From contig NZ_SNTZ01000003.1 of NCBI RefSeq assembly GCF_004916895.1, forward strand, positions 186,001-250,000: DNA of 64,000 nt, read 5' to 3'. The notes below the pieces were generated by a model. It was not told the DNA's origin. It did not search any database and was given only the letters and a program-made list of their open reading frames with translations. The DNA is from Flagellimonas alvinocaridis. Lineage in GTDB: Bacteria > Bacteroidota > Bacteroidia > Flavobacteriales > Flavobacteriaceae. Of this stretch, positions 33,898-42,309 are shown piece by piece; the first letter of the stretch is position 1, and each line of letters starts with the position of its first letter. Made by a program: the position numbers and the translations under genes.

Positions 33898-35211
33898 CTA
33901 TTCGTTTTTGTAGATTACCCCATCTTTCATAACAAACCGTACGTGTTGCATCTGTTCAATGTTGACAAGGGGGTTGCCTTCCACGGCTATAAGATCGGCC
34001 AAGAAATTGTTTTTGACCCTTCCCAGATTCTCCAAATGAAATACCCTGGCGTTCAACGATGTGGCTGATTGTAGGGCCATGAGGGGCTGCATTCCGTATT
34101 GGACCATCAGAACGAGCTCCCTATAATTTTCTCCATGGGGAAATACGCCTACATCACCCCCAAATACAATGTCCACCCCAGATTGTAGGGCCAAGGCAAA
34201 GGATTGTTTCTTTTTCGCAATACGGTCTGTATCGGCCTCTTTGCCTTTTTTCCATCCTTTGTACTGCTCAATAGCATCGCCGGCAGCCAAGGTAGGGCAT
34301 AGGGCCACATTTTTTTCTTTCATCAATTTGAAAATTTCCATAGTGCCCCAATCCCCGTGCTCAATGGTCTCCACGCCGCCCAAGATGGCTTGGCGCATTC
34401 CTTCGGGGGTGCCGGCATGGGCTACTACATATTTGCCTGCTGTGGTAGCGGTGGCTACCATGGCATCGATTTCTTCCTGTAAAAAGGTAGGTTGTGGGAT
34501 TGCGCCTGGGCTCCAACGGTAATCTGCATAAATTTTGATCAGATCTGCACCATTCCCCATTTGATTCCTTACTTCTTTTATTGCTTCATCTCTTCCACTT
34601 ACGGGTTTGGCACCTAAGGGAACATTTACCCCATCATGAAATCCTTTTGGGCCATAGGCCCCTGTAGCTACGATGGCAGGTCCGGCAACAAGTAATCTAG
34701 GTCCGGGGATAATCCCATCATCAATACATTTTTTTAAGTAGACATCGGTATATCCGGCACCTTCCGAACCCAAATCACGCATGGTCGTTACCCCGGCCAT
34801 TAGGGATTTTTTGGCATGGACGCTCCCCCGGATAGCTCTTTCAACGGGCGATTCCTTTAAAACCTGGTCGTTCCAATCCGTTTCGTTGTAGGGATGAAGC
34901 AACAGATGGGAATGCCCTTCGATGAGGCCTGGCATCAGGGTCATCCCTTTGAGTTCCTGTTTGGTGTAGGAACTGCGTTTTTTTAGCTCACTTTCTGGAC
35001 CTGCATAGGTAATTTTATTATTGGTGACAGCCACCACCCAGTTGGAATGTATTTCTTCACCATCAAATACCCGATCGGGAACCAATAAAACTTGTGCTTT
35101 TACGGGGAGAACCAATAAAAACCAGAGTAAAAGGCCTCCAATTTTTGAGCTTGCCGCGATTTTTGGAATAGAATTGATCATTGCGTATGGAGTTAAAATT
35201 GAAAAGTGCAT
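33898..35211 (-). CDS. Exported amidohydrolase-family protein 1
   Basis: 437 residues if ATG 35211 is used. This ATG overlaps the upstream TGA (TGATG), which suggests coupling; ATG 35181 (MINSIPKIAASSKIGG) also gives a good signal peptide. Metal-binding motifs of the amidohydrolase superfamily are visible: GLIEGHSHLLLH (HxH), VVAHAGTPEG, ETIEHGDWGT and FGGDVGVFPHG. The family includes imidazolonepropionase-like and dipeptidase (prolidase)-like enzymes. Periplasmic, substrate unknown. It is the last gene of a coupled cluster M1 peptidase-YdeI-amidohydrolase 2-amidohydrolase 1. Confidence 0.9.
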   Translation of the reverse strand: MHFSILTPYAMINSIPKIAASSKIGGLLLWFLLVLPVKAQVLLVPDRVFDGEEIHSNWVVAVTNNKITYAGPESELKKRSSYTKQELKGMTLMPGLIEGHSHLLLHPYNETDWNDQVLKESPVERAIRGSVHAKKSLMAGVTTMRDLGSEGAGYTDVYLKKCIDDGIIPGPRLLVAGPAIVATGAYGPKGFHDGVNVPLGAKPVSGRDEAIKEVRNQMGNGADLIKIYADYRWSPGAIPQPTFLQEEIDAMVATATTAGKYVVAHAGTPEGMRQAILGGVETIEHGDWGTMEIFKLMKEKNVALCPTLAAGDAIEQYKGWKKGKEADTDRIAKKKQSFALALQSGVDIVFGGDVGVFPHGENYRELVLMVQYGMQPLMALQSATSLNARVFHLENLGRVKNNFLADLIAVEGNPLVNIEQMQHVRFVMKDGVIYKNE

Positions 35212-36635
35212 CAATCCATGATGGCAGATTTCAATAGTTTTTGTAGCTGGGTTTTGGAGAACACTTGCGTTCCCTTGAATACCATGTAAATACGTTGTGA
35301 GTTGCGAATATCTTCCAAAGGATTGTCATCCAAAATCACCAAATCCGATACGTTTCCTTTGGAAACACTACCATAGTTGTTGGATTTATCCAAAAACTGT
35401 GCACCATTATAGGCTGATGTACGCAAAGCATCCAAAGGAGAGATTCCATTCTGTACCATGGTTTCCAATTCTTTGTGGAGTGAGAAGCCCGGATAAGTGT
35501 ACGAGTTGAAGGCACCACTGTCCGAACCCGCCAATAGCTTCACCCCGGCCTGATCTAAGGATTGGGCCAGTTGTCCAAAAAAAGTATCCAGTTCCTTTCG
35601 GTTATTTCTGACCTCTTCCGTAGCATTCATGGACCTTGCTATCCTACCTTGATAGGTTTGGATAATACCTTGACCCATGTACGTCAGGTAAGGGTCGTTG
35701 GAGTGGTCCACTTCATCCAAATAGCTCAAAGTTTTTCCGATGTGAAGCGTAGGTACCACAAAGACATTGTTATCTTTCAACAGAGTAAAAGTCTTTTGTG
35801 CGGTTGAGTCTGAATACGCTTGCATTAGTGCGGGCATGGCATCCCAAAAGCCAATTTCCCCCGATTTAAGCCTTTCGGTTACTTCCTGTTCGTTGCTGGC
35901 ACAGCCTTTCATGATGTAGTAGAGGTGTTCAATGGCATCCATGCCTGCATCCACGGTTTCCTTTAACGTAACCGTAAAAGGCATATGGCCCGAGACGGTC
36001 ATACCTCTTTTCTGGGTCTCTTTGATGGCGTTGAGGTAATTCTCTCCCGAAATTCGGCTGTCGTAAAGTTTGACAAAATCAACCTGCAGCTCCTGAAGGG
36101 AATCCAAGGCGTTCTTCACATCCTCTTCAGTTTCCACTTCAAGAGAACCCGCCCATGTGGCATTGAGGCCATCAATCTTGGGTCCTGAAGTATAAATGGT
36201 GGGTCCCACCAAATCCTCGGAAGCAATCTGTTTTTTCCATTGAATGACGGAAGGCGTAAGATCTCCGCCAGCGTCTCGGACCGTGGTAATACCGTTGGCA
36301 ATGAACAGTTTTAAAAAGTTTTTGTTGTTGTCTATTAACGAATCACCTCCTCTAAGATGAATATGGTTGTCCCAAAACCCTGGGAGAACAAATTTTCCGG
36401 AAGCATCGATAAGGGTATCAGGCTCATAGGCATTCTCTGTACCTGCACTCAGAATTGCCTGGATTTTCCCATCGGAAATAAAGATGTCTTGGTTCTCTAA
36501 AGTCCCGGTTTCAAGATGGATGACCTGGGCATTGGTAATGGCCATGTCCACCTTCTGTTTTGTTTTTTTATCCTCACAGGACATGGTAAGTACAAATAAT
36601 GTAAAAATGCCTATTGTTCTGATAATGTGTTTCAT
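35211..36635 (-). CDS. Amidohydrolase-family lipoprotein 2
   Basis: 474 residues with a lipoprotein signal (LFVLTMSC). Metal ligands are visible: FWDNHIHLRGGDS (HxH), the candidate bridging Lys in VDFVKLYDSRI, TVSGHMPFTV, AIEHLYYIMKG and LLAGSDSGAF. It overlaps the upstream YdeI-like stop (ATGA) and the downstream amidohydrolase start (TGATG), so at least three genes are co-translated. Two paralogous metal hydrolases side by side suggest turnover of a linked peptide- or amide-type substrate pool. That is an inference from context. Confidence 0.9.
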   Translation of the reverse strand: MKHIIRTIGIFTLFVLTMSCEDKKTKQKVDMAITNAQVIHLETGTLENQDIFISDGKIQAILSAGTENAYEPDTLIDASGKFVLPGFWDNHIHLRGGDSLIDNNKNFLKLFIANGITTVRDAGGDLTPSVIQWKKQIASEDLVGPTIYTSGPKIDGLNATWAGSLEVETEEDVKNALDSLQELQVDFVKLYDSRISGENYLNAIKETQKRGMTVSGHMPFTVTLKETVDAGMDAIEHLYYIMKGCASNEQEVTERLKSGEIGFWDAMPALMQAYSDSTAQKTFTLLKDNNVFVVPTLHIGKTLSYLDEVDHSNDPYLTYMGQGIIQTYQGRIARSMNATEEVRNNRKELDTFFGQLAQSLDQAGVKLLAGSDSGAFNSYTYPGFSLHKELETMVQNGISPLDALRTSAYNGAQFLDKSNNYGSVSKGNVSDLVILDDNPLEDIRNSQRIYMVFKGTQVFSKTQLQKLLKSAIMD

Positions 36636-37210
36636 CTTCCCAAGGTTCTGTATTTGATGTTTTGGGCTGACATCCCCACAATTTCTGCTATCCTTTTCTG
36701 TCGGGTATCTTCACGTTTGGCCTGATTGAGCCAATACAAATAGCTTTTACGTTGACTGTGGGTGAAGTTTTCAAAATTCTTTTTGGCCTCTTTATTTTGG
36801 TTGAATGCCCGTTGAAGGTCTTCGGGCACCACTCCGTTTTCAACATCGTCCAAAGCTGACCAAGAACCATTTTCCTTGGCAACCTGAATGGCAGCAAGAC
36901 CACTGCTGTGCATTAATTTTTTGGATTTTAGATCCTTAATATGGTCTTTGTTGAGCTTGCTCCATACACTTTTGGGTTTTCTGGGACAAAAATATTGTCT
37001 CCGCTTGCCGTCGCCCAAACTTTTCACCGTACTATCTATCCAACCATAACAGAGGGCAACCCTTACAGCTTCTTCCCATCGCATACTTTCCATATGGTGT
37101 TCCACCTTGTAGAATATCAAGTGGATACCGTCTGAACTGTCATGGTTTTCATGCAGCCAATCACGCCAATCTGAATCGTTTTGGAAATAATGCTCCGGGA
37201 GTTTGCTCAA
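36632..37210 (-). CDS. YdeI/OmpD-associated family protein
   Basis: 192 residues. It has the family pattern WRDWLHENHDSSDGIHLIFYKVE, MRWEEAVRVALCYGWIDSTVKSL, FCPRKPKSVWSKLNKDHIKDL, LDDVENGVVPEDLQRAF, and a C-terminal helix HSQRKSYLYWLNQAKREDTRQKRI shown here in part (YLYWLNQAKREDTRQKRIAE). No ATG precedes the conserved region. TTG 37210-37208, 1 bp after the M1 peptidase stop, is the likely start. The longer frame to 37369 lies inside the peptidase gene and is rejected. Cytoplasmic; function uncertain. Confidence 0.82.
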   Translation of the reverse strand: MSKLPEHYFQNDSDWRDWLHENHDSSDGIHLIFYKVEHHMESMRWEEAVRVALCYGWIDSTVKSLGDGKRRQYFCPRKPKSVWSKLNKDHIKDLKSKKLMHSSGLAAIQVAKENGSWSALDDVENGVVPEDLQRAFNQNKEAKKNFENFTHSQRKSYLYWLNQAKREDTRQKRIAEIVGMSAQNIKYRTLGR

Positions 37211-37211
37211 A

Positions 37212-38831
37212 TCAGATTTTTTTGGTTTCGATATAAAAATTAGGATCAAAAATGAGTTCGTTTCCTTGCAGCGTCTCCGTTTTCCATTCGGCATTTGGAA
37301 AGAGCCACTGTTCCTTACCATCAACAAATACGCGAATGGGCATATCAAAATCCTCCACAATGTCCACATACCTATAGGTTATGGAACTTCCCTCTTGTTG
37401 GTATTCAAACATGGGAATCATGGTAGTGCGCAGGTATTGGTTGAAGAAGGCGGATAGGTCTTTGTTAGTTTTTTCACTGATGTAGTCCTCAATTTGCTGT
37501 GTGGTCACGGTTTTGTGGTAGAATTCAGCATTCAGACCTCTTAAAATTTGCCGCCATAATTCATCGTCCTCTATGAGCTGACGAAGGGTATGCAGCATAT
37601 TGGCCCCTTTGTAGTACATATCTCCAGAACCTTCTTGGTTTACCCCATAAGTACCTATAATGGGCCTGTCGTTTTGGATGTTGTTTCGGGTTCCCACGAC
37701 ATATTCCGAAGCAGCTTTGGGACCGTAATGGTAATCCAGATAGAGGTTTTCTGAATAGGCCGTAAAGCCTTCATGAATCCACATATCGGCAATATCCTTG
37801 TAGGTAATATTGTTGGCAAACCACTCATGACCTGCTTCATGGATAATGATAAAATCGAACTTAAGGCCCCATCCAGAACCGGAAAGGTCTTGCCCCAAAT
37901 AGCCATTGGTGTATTGGTTTCCATAGGTGACGGAGCTCTGGTGCTCCATGCCCAAATAGGGTACTTCCACCAACTTAAAACCATCTTCGTAAAAAGGGTA
38001 GGGGCCAAACCAATGTTCAAATGCTTTGAGCATCATCGGGGTCTGTTTGAACTGTTCTTTGGCCTTTTCCAAATTTTCGGGCAGTACGTAATAATCTACC
38101 TCCAAAGTGCCTTTTTCACCTTCGTATTTTTCACCAAAATGAACGTAGTTGCCAATGTTCACATTCACACCATAATTGTTGATGGGATTGGCCACGAACC
38201 AGTTGTAGGTCTTAAAATCGACTTCCTCCTCCACGCTTTCAAGTTTTCCATTGGAAACATCCATAAGGTTTTTCGGAACGGTTGCACGGATACGCATACT
38301 GTCCACTTCATCGTACATATGGTCTTTGTTGGGCCACCACACACTGGCGCCAAGCCCTTGACAGGATGTGGCCACAAAAGGATTTCCTTTGGTATCTTCT
38401 TTCCAGGAAAAACCACCATCCCAAGGGGCTCTCACAGCCTCACGGGGATAACCTGAAAAATGGATTTCGATGGTATTGAACTCTCCAGGAACCTGTTCTT
38501 TCTTCAAAGTGATAAAATGTGCATTTCCTTCGGAAGTGACCTCCAACGGTTGGCCATCTTGGGTCACAGATGCTATTTGCATGGGTTGTTGTAAATCAAT
38601 TTGAAGCACTTTGGCAGCGTTGAGTACTTTATAGCGGACCACATTATGTCCCGAGATGTATTTTTTATCGGGCTCTATTTTTACGTTTAGGTCATAATAA
38701 TTTAAATCCCACCATTCGCGCTCTGGGGTAATACTCCCCCTAAGGGTGTCTTGGCGGGTGAAATTTTGGGCAGATGCAGTGCAAACTCCCAATACAAGTG
38801 CTGATATTATAAAATATTGCTTCATGTTCAT
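37212..38831 (-). CDS. Exported M1 family metallopeptidase
   Basis: 539 residues with a signal peptide (ending TASAQ). The gluzincin motif is visible near residue 330: IIHEAGHEWFANN followed after 18 residues by the Glu of WIHEGFTAYSE. The exopeptidase-type GMEHQSSVTYG precedes it. The N-terminal beta domain (PEREWWDLNYYDLNVKIEPD in part) is present. The large C-terminal helical domain of classical aminopeptidase N is absent, as in other bacteroidotal short M1 peptidases. It probably cleaves N-terminal residues from peptides in the periplasm. It heads the coupled cluster with YdeI-like and the amidohydrolases. Confidence 0.92.
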   Translation of the reverse strand: MNMKQYFIISALVLGVCTASAQNFTRQDTLRGSITPEREWWDLNYYDLNVKIEPDKKYISGHNVVRYKVLNAAKVLQIDLQQPMQIASVTQDGQPLEVTSEGNAHFITLKKEQVPGEFNTIEIHFSGYPREAVRAPWDGGFSWKEDTKGNPFVATSCQGLGASVWWPNKDHMYDEVDSMRIRATVPKNLMDVSNGKLESVEEEVDFKTYNWFVANPINNYGVNVNIGNYVHFGEKYEGEKGTLEVDYYVLPENLEKAKEQFKQTPMMLKAFEHWFGPYPFYEDGFKLVEVPYLGMEHQSSVTYGNQYTNGYLGQDLSGSGWGLKFDFIIIHEAGHEWFANNITYKDIADMWIHEGFTAYSENLYLDYHYGPKAASEYVVGTRNNIQNDRPIIGTYGVNQEGSGDMYYKGANMLHTLRQLIEDDELWRQILRGLNAEFYHKTVTTQQIEDYISEKTNKDLSAFFNQYLRTTMIPMFEYQQEGSSITYRYVDIVEDFDMPIRVFVDGKEQWLFPNAEWKTETLQGNELIFDPNFYIETKKI

Positions 38832-38862
38832 ACTATAAAAGCCTTATGACTAGACTTACTTT

Positions 38863-40197
38863 TTATCTAAAAACTTTGTTTGGAAACACAACCGGGCTTT
38901 CATGTCCATCTTTGCCAATGGCTGCCACTCCAAAGAAAAAATTGTCAATTACTATGCCGTTTAGCGTATAGGAATCAATGTTGCCAACGTACCTGTAATT
39001 GTCCCAAGTGGGGGAAGTGGTATCCCTCCAGTAAATCTTGTACCCCATGGCGCCGTCTACCTTGGACCATTTTAATTTTGCGGCAGGTTCTACCACACCT
39101 CCAATTTCAACGGTTTTTGGCGCAGGGGGTGCCCAGGCTATTGATGCCAGATTGATGGCATTTACGGCGGTCAGTTTTTTGGCATATTCAAAATTTACGT
39201 GTTCAAGGACATCACCGTAGGCGATACCATCTTCCATACGGATATCCTGATGTTGTTGGGTATAGTTTTCATGGGCCTCCATGATGCGGATTCCGGCAAA
39301 ACCAGCATCATTAAAGGGTCTATGATGTCCGCCACGGCCAAAACGGTCCAAGCGGTAAACGAGCATGGGATTCATTTCCGGCATATAGGTCTTGGTGGTT
39401 TTGTAGACATATCGGGCCAATTGCCGCGAAATACCGTCCACTTCGCCGCCGTAAAAACGTCTAGCCCGTCTTTCTTCCTCGGTTTCGGTTGGGGGAACAG
39501 GTTCCGAGAAAATACGAAAATCCCGATTGCTGACCACACCATCCACTCCGGTGATGTTACCGATCATGTCGTTGTTGAAAATGCCAACAATGTCCCAGTT
39601 ATTTTGCTTTGCATATGCAGCCAAACCTTTACCGCCATAGAGTCCTTGCTCTTCGCCAGAAAGCCCAACGAAGATGATACTACTATCAAACGAATATTTG
39701 GAAAGTACCCTTGCAGCTTCAATGGTTCCGGCCATACCACTGGCATTGTCATTGGCCCCTGGCGAATCCGAAGTAAAGTTATTCGGGTCGCTCACCCTGG
39801 AATCGATATCGCCGCTCATGATGATAAATCGGTTGGGGTGTTTGGTGCCCCGTTTAATGGCCACGACGTTCACCACCCAAACATCTTTTACAATTCTGGC
39901 TCCTTCCCCTTTTTTGACCAAATCTTTTTGGTAGAAGACTTCCAAACAACCATTACAATCGGAAGATATTTTTTCAAACTCTGATTTGATCCATCGCCTT
40001 GCAGCACCTATTCCCCTAGTTTGTGAGGTGGTGTCGCTCAAGGTGTGTCTTGTACCAAAATTGACCAAGGTGGTAACATCTTTTTCAATGCGCTCAGCCG
40101 AAACTGTATTAATGATATCGTAAAGTCGGGTGTCGTTTTGAGCTGTGCCTATAAATAAGCAAAGTAGTGCAATAAGCAGTAGTGTCTTCTGTTTCAT
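38863..40197 (-). CDS. Exported M28 family peptidase
   Basis: 444 residues from ATG 40197 (MKQKTLLLIALLCLFIGTAQ); a TTG at 40224 overlaps the previous gene and is not used. M28 metal sites are visible: PGANDNASGMAGTIEAAR (Asp), LSGEEQGLYGG (catalytic Glu and metal Glu), IFNNDMIGN (Asp) and GGHHRPFNDAGFAG (His). The first ligand motif reads MSGDIDSR, with Asp where most members have His (GHxD). A C-terminal fibronectin-like domain follows (AAKLKWSKVDGAMGYKIYWRD in part). Probably a secreted aminopeptidase. Confidence 0.88.
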   Translation of the reverse strand: MKQKTLLLIALLCLFIGTAQNDTRLYDIINTVSAERIEKDVTTLVNFGTRHTLSDTTSQTRGIGAARRWIKSEFEKISSDCNGCLEVFYQKDLVKKGEGARIVKDVWVVNVVAIKRGTKHPNRFIIMSGDIDSRVSDPNNFTSDSPGANDNASGMAGTIEAARVLSKYSFDSSIIFVGLSGEEQGLYGGKGLAAYAKQNNWDIVGIFNNDMIGNITGVDGVVSNRDFRIFSEPVPPTETEEERRARRFYGGEVDGISRQLARYVYKTTKTYMPEMNPMLVYRLDRFGRGGHHRPFNDAGFAGIRIMEAHENYTQQHQDIRMEDGIAYGDVLEHVNFEYAKKLTAVNAINLASIAWAPPAPKTVEIGGVVEPAAKLKWSKVDGAMGYKIYWRDTTSPTWDNYRYVGNIDSYTLNGIVIDNFFFGVAAIGKDGHESPVVFPNKVFR

Positions 40198-40220
40198 TCT
40201 TGATTTGTTGTAAAAAGGGT

Positions 40221-40724
40221 TCAATGACCAATGATTTCGATAAAAACACCGTCAGGGTCTTGAATCAGGATAAAATTTCTTCCATCGGGTAGTTGTATGG
40301 GAGTGTCCCCCAGAAACTTAATGTTGTTTTCGCGAATGCGTTTTATGATGTTTTCTGTGGAGTTTATGAAAAAAGTGGTGTATTGCATGCCATTTTGATC
40401 TTGAATATGGTTGTCCATGTCCGTTTTTTCATTTCCGAACGATACTAATTTTAATTCTGTCGCATCTGGACTGTTCTTGAGCTTTAAGATTTTTACCAAC
40501 AAAGGCTTTCCCCCTGTCAATCCCGAGACTTTCCCGAAAGAACCATCTAAATCCAGTTCGCCGGTTTCTTCCATACCCATGATATTGGTGTAAAAATCGA
40601 GGGAGGTTTCAAGGTCCGAGACGACAACACCAATGGAAATGGTCAATTTTTCGTAATTATCCTGGGCTTGGACAGTACTAAAGGTGAGTACTAACATGAT
40701 GCAGGCAATGTAGTTGATTTTCAT
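40221..40724 (-). CDS. Exported VOC (glyoxalase-like) protein
   Basis: 167 residues with a signal peptide (ending STVQAQ), which is unusual for this fold. Vicinal-oxygen-chelate pattern: SIGVVVSDLETSLDFYTNIMGM, then MQYTTFFINSTENIIKRI and LPDGRNFILIQDPDGVFIEII. Metal ligands cannot be fully assigned. It is followed by the M28 peptidase gene on the same strand with a 23-bp gap. Confidence 0.85.
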   Translation of the reverse strand: MKINYIACIMLVLTFSTVQAQDNYEKLTISIGVVVSDLETSLDFYTNIMGMEETGELDLDGSFGKVSGLTGGKPLLVKILKLKNSPDATELKLVSFGNEKTDMDNHIQDQNGMQYTTFFINSTENIIKRIRENNIKFLGDTPIQLPDGRNFILIQDPDGVFIEIIGH

Positions 40725-40776
40725 GGCGATACGGTTTAAATTTTAAAATGTGAGTCTATGAAAGTAGCAAAAAGAC

Positions 40777-42309
40777 TCATTGTAAAAAAGTGACTTTTAC
40801 GATTTTTCCATTTTCTACTTCATAGATGGCCACGGCGGTTATCACAGAATCATTTACCGTTACATATTCTTCATCGATTACCTTGTTCCCAATAACTATA
40901 CGATTCTTGATCTTACAATGAAGGTTGGAGGTGTTTTTAAAGAAGGAGTCATATCTGGTCCTCATTTCCTTTTTGTCTTTGAGGGTAACTTGGTTGGGAA
41001 AATTATAAAGGGCAATAGTATCGGAATAGGTATCCATAAAAGCATCAATGTCGCGGGCATTATAAGCGTCCAATTGCTCTTGCACAACGGATTCGGCATC
41101 TGCGGTCTGTTGATTGGGAAAAATAAAGGTCATGGAGGTGATGAGCCCACCTTCAACGGTATACAGAGCCACTTGATGCCCCTGTCGACCATCAACCATG
41201 GTGATTTCCTCATCGATTACTTTATTTCCTAGGGTTATTCGTTTAACCACCTCAACCTTTGCATTTTTGGTATTGGCGTAGAACCGTTCATAATTGGAGA
41301 ACATTTTGGCCTTTCCCACATACATGGTGTCGTTGGGAAAACGTTGTGCCAGAACATTTTCTGCATAGCAAGAGACAAACCCATCCAAATCCCGTTTATT
41401 GAAGGTATCCACTTGCCTTTGTACGATTTCTTTGGGTGAAATCTCTGTGACCAAGGCCAATCGCGTTCCACTTGGATTTACGGCCATTCGGGATATTTTA
41501 AAGACTTGGTCTTTGTCAAAAACCTGGAAATCTTTCCAAGTATCTCCCACTTTTGGATTGTAGAGGGAAATTCGGTTGTCATTGGGAATAAGAAGTGCGC
41601 CATTGGGAAGCCAAACCATATCTTCAACGGGGTCGATTAACGTTAAAACAGTATCTGTTACATGATTGGTTACGTTAAGAGATTTGATTTGCCAAAGTTC
41701 GTTTTTTGAGGAGCCCTTGCTAATGAAACTTACCAAATCTGTCCCTGGAATTTTATGGAGGGAGCGCCCCACATTTTTGTATACGGTATGTTGGGAGCCA
41801 TTATCGAGGTCGATCACCACCAAATCCATCCGGTCTGCCACCAATACTGTGCAGACCAAAACATGGTCATTGTACCACACATGATAACCTATCTTTAAGT
41901 CGGAAATAGCTTCGGATTCCCCGGTTTTTATATCGTATTCATACAATCTCTGCAATCCATCCAAATCCAACCTAATGGCAGAGATGGCGTTTTCCCCTGG
42001 AATTCTCAGTGGGGAGTATTCGCTTCCCGTGGGTGTATTGGTAATCCAAGAAGAGGTGCTTCCTTGATTGATGTTGAATCGCAGGATATCGGTTTGGTCG
42101 GCCCTTGTCGAAGAAAACAATACCGTATCATCGTCCCAAAAAGAGGGCTGGTTGTCATATCCATGATTGTTGGATATATTCTTGGGATTGGATAAAGGAG
42201 CATTTCCGTTGCTCATGTCAAGGTCAAAAAGGTAGACCTCAGTATTTGCTTGACTGTAACTGTTGAAAGTCATCAGCAAGCATACTAAAAGGTAGAAGTG
42301 TTTCATCAT
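40777..42309 (-). CDS. Exported propeller (PD40/TolB-like) protein with two NTF2-like domains
   Basis: 510 residues. After the signal peptide (ending NSYSQ) comes a WD40/PD40-like propeller over residues 22-290 (QPSFWDDDTVLFSSTRADQTDIL, WYNDHVLVCTVLVADRMDLVV, shown in parts). Two homologous NTF2/SnoaL-like domains follow: one begins IVQRQVDTFNKRDLDGFVSCY and the other VVQEQLDAYNARDIDAFMDTY (each given in part). Both share NKVIDEE, so they arose by internal duplication. This fusion is uncommon. The start overlaps the trehalose gene stop (ATGATG), so it is coupled to that gene. Function unknown. Confidence 0.82.
   Translation of the reverse strand: MMKHFYLLVCLLMTFNSYSQANTEVYLFDLDMSNGNAPLSNPKNISNNHGYDNQPSFWDDDTVLFSSTRADQTDILRFNINQGSTSSWITNTPTGSEYSPLRIPGENAISAIRLDLDGLQRLYEYDIKTGESEAISDLKIGYHVWYNDHVLVCTVLVADRMDLVVIDLDNGSQHTVYKNVGRSLHKIPGTDLVSFISKGSSKNELWQIKSLNVTNHVTDTVLTLIDPVEDMVWLPNGALLIPNDNRISLYNPKVGDTWKDFQVFDKDQVFKISRMAVNPSGTRLALVTEISPKEIVQRQVDTFNKRDLDGFVSCYAENVLAQRFPNDTMYVGKAKMFSNYERFYANTKNAKVEVVKRITLGNKVIDEEITMVDGRQGHQVALYTVEGGLITSMTFIFPNQQTADAESVVQEQLDAYNARDIDAFMDTYSDTIALYNFPNQVTLKDKKEMRTRYDSFFKNTSNLHCKIKNRIVIGNKVIDEEYVTVNDSVITAVAIYEVENGKIVKVTFLQ

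Noticed and set aside
37211-37369. Longer N-terminus for the YdeI-like protein
   Set aside because: It would lie wholly inside the M1 peptidase frame, and its residues do not resemble the family.
37773-39984. Two long plus-strand frames (37773-38456 and 39199-39984)
   Set aside because: Antisense to the M1 and M28 peptidase genes, which carry intact catalytic motifs.
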